This document shows positions 60,364-64,000 of a stretch of DNA of 64,000 bases, piece after piece. Source of the stretch: Truepera sp. (GTDB lineage Bacteria > Deinococcota > Deinococci > Deinococcales > Trueperaceae); NCBI GenBank assembly GCA_032027045.1, contig JAVSMU010000001.1:1511756-1575755 (forward strand), given 5' to 3'. The notes beneath the pieces were generated by a model. It was not told the DNA's origin. It was given only the letters and a program-made list of their open reading frames with translations, and ran no database searches. The position numbers and the translations under genes were made by a program. Position 1 is the first letter of the stretch. Every line of letters begins with the position of its first letter.

Positions 60364-62598
60364 ATGTTCGCCGCACTGGCCCGGCTCGTCTCGCGTTATC
60401 CCCGTTGGGTTCTGACGGCGTGGCTGGTCGTGGCGGCAGCAGCACTGCCGTTCACGACCCGCGTGGGCGAGGTCCTGAACGCCCAGCCCGACGCGCCGAA
60501 GCAGGGCAACGCCGCCCTCGTCCGCGACAAGCTCGCCACGGCCTTCGCCGCGTCGGAGGAGTCCTCGATGGTGGCCGTGGCTCACGGGGTCCGGGTTCAC
60601 GCGGGAACGCCCGAGTACGCCGCGGCTCTGGACGTCGTCACGGCGGGGATAGCCGCCGTCGATGGTGTGGCGTACGTGCGCGACTACAGGAGCGCGAGCG
60701 GCCTGAAGCTGCTCGACGAGGACGACGACTTCTCCGTCATGCTCATCGGGCTCGAAACGCAAGACCTGAGCACCGCGAAGGCCGTCACCATGAACGTCCG
60801 GCGGGTATTGGACGACTCCGCCGACCTGCGCTTCGACCTCTCCGGCGGGCCGGCCACGATAATCGAACTCGAGCAGGTGAGCCAGCGCGATGCGCGCCGA
60901 GCCGAGATCTTCGGCCTCCCGATCTCGCTGCTCATCCTGCTGGTGGCCTTCGGGGCCGTCGTGGCATCGCTGCTGCCGCTCCTGAGCGCCGTCACCTCGA
61001 TAGTGGTGTCGCTGGCCACCCTCTTCTTCCTGGGCCACCTGATGGAGTTCGCGGTGTTCACCGAGACGATAGTCACCATGCTGGGGCTGGCGACGGGGAT
61101 CGATTACGCGCTCCTGATGGTGAACCGCTTCAGGGAGGAGTTGAGGAGCACCTTCGACGCCCGCATAGCGGCGGCGCAGACCGCCGCAACCGCGGGAAAG
61201 GCGGTGGCGTTCAGCGGCCTCACCGTCATCGTCGCGCTGACGGCGCTGTTGGTGCCGCCCGTTGCCTTCATCCGCTCCATCGGGGTGGGCACGATGGTGG
61301 TCTTGTGCGTGAGCGTGCTGGTGGCGATCACCGCGGTGCCGGCCAGCCTGGCCCTGCTGGGCCACCGCGTGAACTGGCTGCGGGTGAGCCGGCGCGAGCC
61401 GGGGCTGCGCTCACGGGCCTTCTGGCGTGCGCGAGCGGTGCACATAATGCAGCGACCATGGTTCTGGTCCATCACGGGGGTCACCGCGCTGGTCCTTCTC
61501 GCGCTGCCCGCCTTACGCATGCAGGTGGCCGACCCTGGGGCGCGCGGACTGACGACGGCCACCGACGCCCGCCGCACCCTCGCCGCACTCGAAGACCTGG
61601 GCCTGGAAGGGCTCCTGAACCCGTTCGACGTGCTGATCGACTTCGGTCAGGAGGGCTTCTACCAGCCGGCGAACGTGCGCAAGACGTCGCTCCTGACGCA
61701 AGAGCTACGCGAGCTGCCGCGGATCGCCGGCGTCACCTCGCCCATGGCGCTGGAGAGCATTCCACGCCTCTTCTTGTATCAGTACTACGCGACGCCTGAG
61801 GTGGCGCTGAGCAGCGAGATCGCGCCGTTGGCACGCGCCACCATCAGCCGCGACGGCCGCTACGCGCTCGCGCGCCTGGTCCCGAGCGGCGCCCTCACGC
61901 CCTCCGAGGGCGGTGAGGTCTACCGCGGGATCCAGCGGGCGCTGGAGGACGTCGGGCTGAAGGCGACGATCGGCGGCGTCTACGTGCAAGGGACTGAGTG
62001 GACTCACGCGCTATACGGCTCCCTCCCGCTCGCCCTGGCACTGGTGGCGCTCTTCACGGCAGTTCTCCTGGGCTGGGCGTTCCGCTCGCTGCTCATCCCC
62101 ATCAAGGCAGTGCTGCTGAACGCGCTCACGGTGGGCGCGACGTTCGGGGTCCTCACGCTCGTCTTCCAGGACGGCGTCTTCGCCAAACTCTTCGGCGTCG
62201 GCGAGGTCCTGGGGTACATAGACACGTCCGCGCCCCTCTTCATCTTCGCCATCGTCTTCGGCCTGAGCATGGACTACGAGGTCTTCATGGTGGCCCGCAT
62301 CCGCGAGGCGCACGAGCGCGGGATGTCGGATCACGATGCCGTGGCCACGGCCCTCTCGACCACTGGCGGCGTCATCACGAGCGCGGCCGCCATCATGGTC
62401 ACCGTGTTCGCGCTGCTACTGCCCTCGCACGTCGAGCTCATCCGCACCCTGGGCCTGGGCCTGACGGTGGCGATCGTACTCGACGCCACCCTCGTCCGGC
62501 TTACCCTCGTGCCTTCCGTGATGACCCTTGCCGGACGCTGGAACTGGTGGCTGCCCGGGCCGCTGGCCCGCGTCGCCGACCGCCGCGACCGCACCTGA
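60364..62598 (+). CDS. MMPL-family RND transporter
   Basis: 744 residues with about 12 membrane helices and two outside loops. Repeated signature: LGLATGIDYALLMVNRFREEL near 240 and FGLSMDYEVFMVARIREAHE near 630, the two proton-relay helices. MMPL proteins export lipids and other hydrophobic compounds. ATG 60364 lies 10 nt after the LolD-like gene, so the three genes may form one export operon just downstream of the lipid cluster. Cargo unknown. Confidence 0.9.
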   Translation: MFAALARLVSRYPRWVLTAWLVVAAAALPFTTRVGEVLNAQPDAPKQGNAALVRDKLATAFAASEESSMVAVAHGVRVHAGTPEYAAALDVVTAGIAAVDGVAYVRDYRSASGLKLLDEDDDFSVMLIGLETQDLSTAKAVTMNVRRVLDDSADLRFDLSGGPATIIELEQVSQRDARRAEIFGLPISLLILLVAFGAVVASLLPLLSAVTSIVVSLATLFFLGHLMEFAVFTETIVTMLGLATGIDYALLMVNRFREELRSTFDARIAAAQTAATAGKAVAFSGLTVIVALTALLVPPVAFIRSIGVGTMVVLCVSVLVAITAVPASLALLGHRVNWLRVSRREPGLRSRAFWRARAVHIMQRPWFWSITGVTALVLLALPALRMQVADPGARGLTTATDARRTLAALEDLGLEGLLNPFDVLIDFGQEGFYQPANVRKTSLLTQELRELPRIAGVTSPMALESIPRLFLYQYYATPEVALSSEIAPLARATISRDGRYALARLVPSGALTPSEGGEVYRGIQRALEDVGLKATIGGVYVQGTEWTHALYGSLPLALALVALFTAVLLGWAFRSLLIPIKAVLLNALTVGATFGVLTLVFQDGVFAKLFGVGEVLGYIDTSAPLFIFAIVFGLSMDYEVFMVARIREAHERGMSDHDAVATALSTTGGVITSAAAIMVTVFALLLPSHVELIRTLGLGLTVAIVLDATLVRLTLVPSVMTLAGRWNWWLPGPLARVADRRDRT

Positions 62599-62645
62599 GG
62601 AGCCTGAGCAAGAGGGTTACAGGTTCTGCAACTGGTGCCGCGCCC

Positions 62646-63581
62646 TCACCTCAAGACGTCACGGAGCAGCGACGTCGGCTCCAGTGAGGTCGTCACGATC
62701 CCGGGTGCCTCCAGGCGCCAACCCCCGTTCAACTGCACGCTCAACCCGCCCACGCCGGCGGACGCGGCCTGCACCTGCGCGGCGATGGCCGTTCCCAGCG
62801 AGAGTGGGTCGAATCTGAAGGTGAGGGTCACGGGCGCCACTCCACCACTCGGGACGGCCACTTTCGGCAGGGAGGCCGTCGCGGCCTGCGCGCCGCCGAC
62901 GCTGAGGACGAGCTCGGGCACTTGCGCCTGGTAGCCGATGAGCCCGGGGTTGGCCAGCTCGGCATTGAGTTCGATGACGACGCTGTTGACCGACTCGAAG
63001 CGCAGTTGCGAGCCGAGCAGGGTGAGCCGGGGCGCGGGTAGGCCGCCCGGTGGCGCCAGCTCGCCGCGCACGATGGTGAACGTCGGGAAGCGCTGTGGGG
63101 CCCCGAAAACGTCGATGGTGACGCCCGCATCGAAGCGGTAAGGCGTGGCGCCGCCCGCCACGAAGTTGGCGATGGTGTCGAGCAGCGCAGGGGCCGCACC
63201 GAGCGGAACCCTCACGTCGAGGATGAGTGGCGCCGACTTGTTGGCCGGCAGGTCTATACCGCCCCGGAACGACGTGGAGGCGGCCCGTGCTTCTCGCAAG
63301 AACAGGGCCCCGTCGAGCCCCGACAGCCGCACCCCGACGGGGTTCGGGTTAGTGACGGTGAGGGCCAAACGGAACAGTGCCGTGCCGTCGCCGACTCCGG
63401 GAGGGTCGATGCTCACGAACCCCGACTTGGACGCGTCGAGCGTGAAGCTGGGCGGCGACAGCACCGCCGCGCCCGGGGCGCATGCGCCCAGGAGCACGAG
63501 TAGCATGGCCGCGATCGCCGGCCGCATCCGCGACCCCCACCCCGGTGCTGCTTGTGAGCGGCGAGTTGTTTTCGAGTTCAC
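62646..63581 (-). CDS. LEA14-like lipoprotein
   Basis: 311 residues. Signal sequence with lipobox LLGAC (Cys near residue 34). Two LEA type-2 (WHy-like) beta domains: LALTVTNPNPVGVRLSGLDGALFL near 75 and VVIELNAELANPGLIGYQAQVPELVLSVGG near 200. Such proteins are linked to stress and desiccation tolerance, fitting an extremotolerant lineage. GTG start with GGAGG 6 nt before. Convergent with the MMPL gene, 47 nt apart. Confidence 0.78.
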   Translation of the reverse strand: MNSKTTRRSQAAPGWGSRMRPAIAAMLLVLLGACAPGAAVLSPPSFTLDASKSGFVSIDPPGVGDGTALFRLALTVTNPNPVGVRLSGLDGALFLREARAASTSFRGGIDLPANKSAPLILDVRVPLGAAPALLDTIANFVAGGATPYRFDAGVTIDVFGAPQRFPTFTIVRGELAPPGGLPAPRLTLLGSQLRFESVNSVVIELNAELANPGLIGYQAQVPELVLSVGGAQAATASLPKVAVPSGGVAPVTLTFRFDPLSLGTAIAAQVQAASAGVGGLSVQLNGGWRLEAPGIVTTSLEPTSLLRDVLR

Positions 63582-63732
63582 GGTCGCCTCCAGAGTGCCA
63601 CTTCGTGGCCGTTCCAGACTACCCGGGCGCCGCCGCGCGGCGAAGTCGCGAAGTTCGCAGGCCGGCGGGCGCGCTCTGAAGCGGTCGCGCGCGCGGACGT
63701 TCGCGCTCCTGACCCGGGGCTCCCCGTCCCCG

Positions 63733-63738
63733 TATCAT
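63733..63738 (+). promoter_or_regulatory. -10 element for leaderless enoyl-CoA hydratase transcript
   Basis: TATCAT, 5 nt before the ATG at 63744. Confidence 0.5.
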
Positions 63739-63743
63739 GGGCC

Positions 63744-64000
63744 ATGCCCGGCTCTACCGAAGGCCCCATCACAACGAAGCGAGAAGGCAACGTTCTGGTG
63801 CTCACCCTCGCCCGCCCGGAGCAGCGCAACGCCCTCTCCAGGCCCCTTCGCGCCGAACTTGCCGCAGCGCTGGAGGACGCCAGGCATGACCCGTCGGTAC
63901 GCGCGCTGGTGATCACGGGCGCGGGCACCGCGTTCTGCGCCGGCCTGGACCTGGGCGAGTTGGAGGGCACGCTGGCGATGGACGAGGCGGCCCACCACGC
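63744..64000 (+). CDS. Enoyl-CoA hydratase/isomerase family protein (3' end beyond window)
   Basis: Crotonase fold; hydrates enoyl-CoA in beta-oxidation or a related step. The first 85 residues are present: VLVLTLARPEQRNALSRPLRAEL and VRALVITGAGTAFCAGLDLGEL, the crotonase oxyanion-hole motif. The catalytic Glu region lies off the right edge, so the exact reaction is open. Probably leaderless. Confidence 0.92.
   Translation, partial: MPGSTEGPITTKREGNVLVLTLARPEQRNALSRPLRAELAAALEDARHDPSVRALVITGAGTAFCAGLDLGELEGTLAMDEAAHH

Overview
The window is 64 kb of GC-rich bacterial chromosome with about 60 protein genes packed tightly, one tRNA, and no rRNA, CRISPR array, insertion sequence or prophage that I could see. 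I read it as a Deinococcota (Deinococcus-Thermus) genome, probably a Truepera-like lineage. The elongation factor P reads like that of Thermus, with Arg32 at the modification loop. Many genes have a TANNNT -10 element only 5-7 nt before the start codon, the leaderless layout known from Deinococcus. There is also a bacillithiol enzyme (BshC). The species call is an inference, not a database match.

Layout. 0-5 kb: acyl-CoA dehydrogenase (cut by the edge), SCP2 protein, Nudix hydrolase, aspartate kinase and an FprA-type ferredoxin-NADP reductase. 5-10.3 kb: a complete branched-chain amino acid ABC importer (livG-F-H-M), with its binding protein livJ convergent across a strong terminator. 10.5-12.5 kb: glutamine synthetase butt-joined to ruvC. 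12.6-19.7 kb: a GH13 enzyme with an odd N-terminal domain, a lipoprotein with a cohesin-like domain overlapping a dockerin-bearing pseudo-matrixin, and an unknown 631-residue protein. 19.7-31.7 kb: acetylornithine-type aminotransferase, SagB-like oxidoreductase, thioesterase, guaB, bshC, comB-wecG and purF-purL-purQ. 31.8-39.2 kb: tRNA-Leu, secG and a dipeptide ABC importer (dppA-B-C-D-F) with a tail gene for a 63-residue membrane protein. 39.3-47.3 kb: polyprenyl synthase, comF, and the minus-strand operon efp-accB-accC-asp23-nusB-folD-DUF212, in an order shared with Bacillus.

47.4-57 kb is the most interesting part. An alpha-oxoamine synthase of serine-palmitoyltransferase type is followed, with very short gaps or overlaps, by a large GNAT-fold acyltransferase, a CPBP membrane protein, an extended SDR, an MGDG-synthase-like glycosyltransferase and a flippase-like membrane protein. 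Facing it are a two-domain SDR-SDR fusion and a GT4 glycosyltransferase. Together these supply the reaction types needed for a sphingolipid or other long-chain-amine glycolipid: condensation, N-acylation, ketone reduction and glycosylation. Deinococcota phosphoglycolipids are known to carry an alkylamine, so this is a candidate locus for ceramide-like or alkylamine lipid synthesis.

57-62.6 kb holds an FtsX-type permease, its LolD-like ATPase and an MMPL transporter, plausible envelope lipid exporters. The window ends with a LEA14-like lipoprotein and the start of an enoyl-CoA hydratase.
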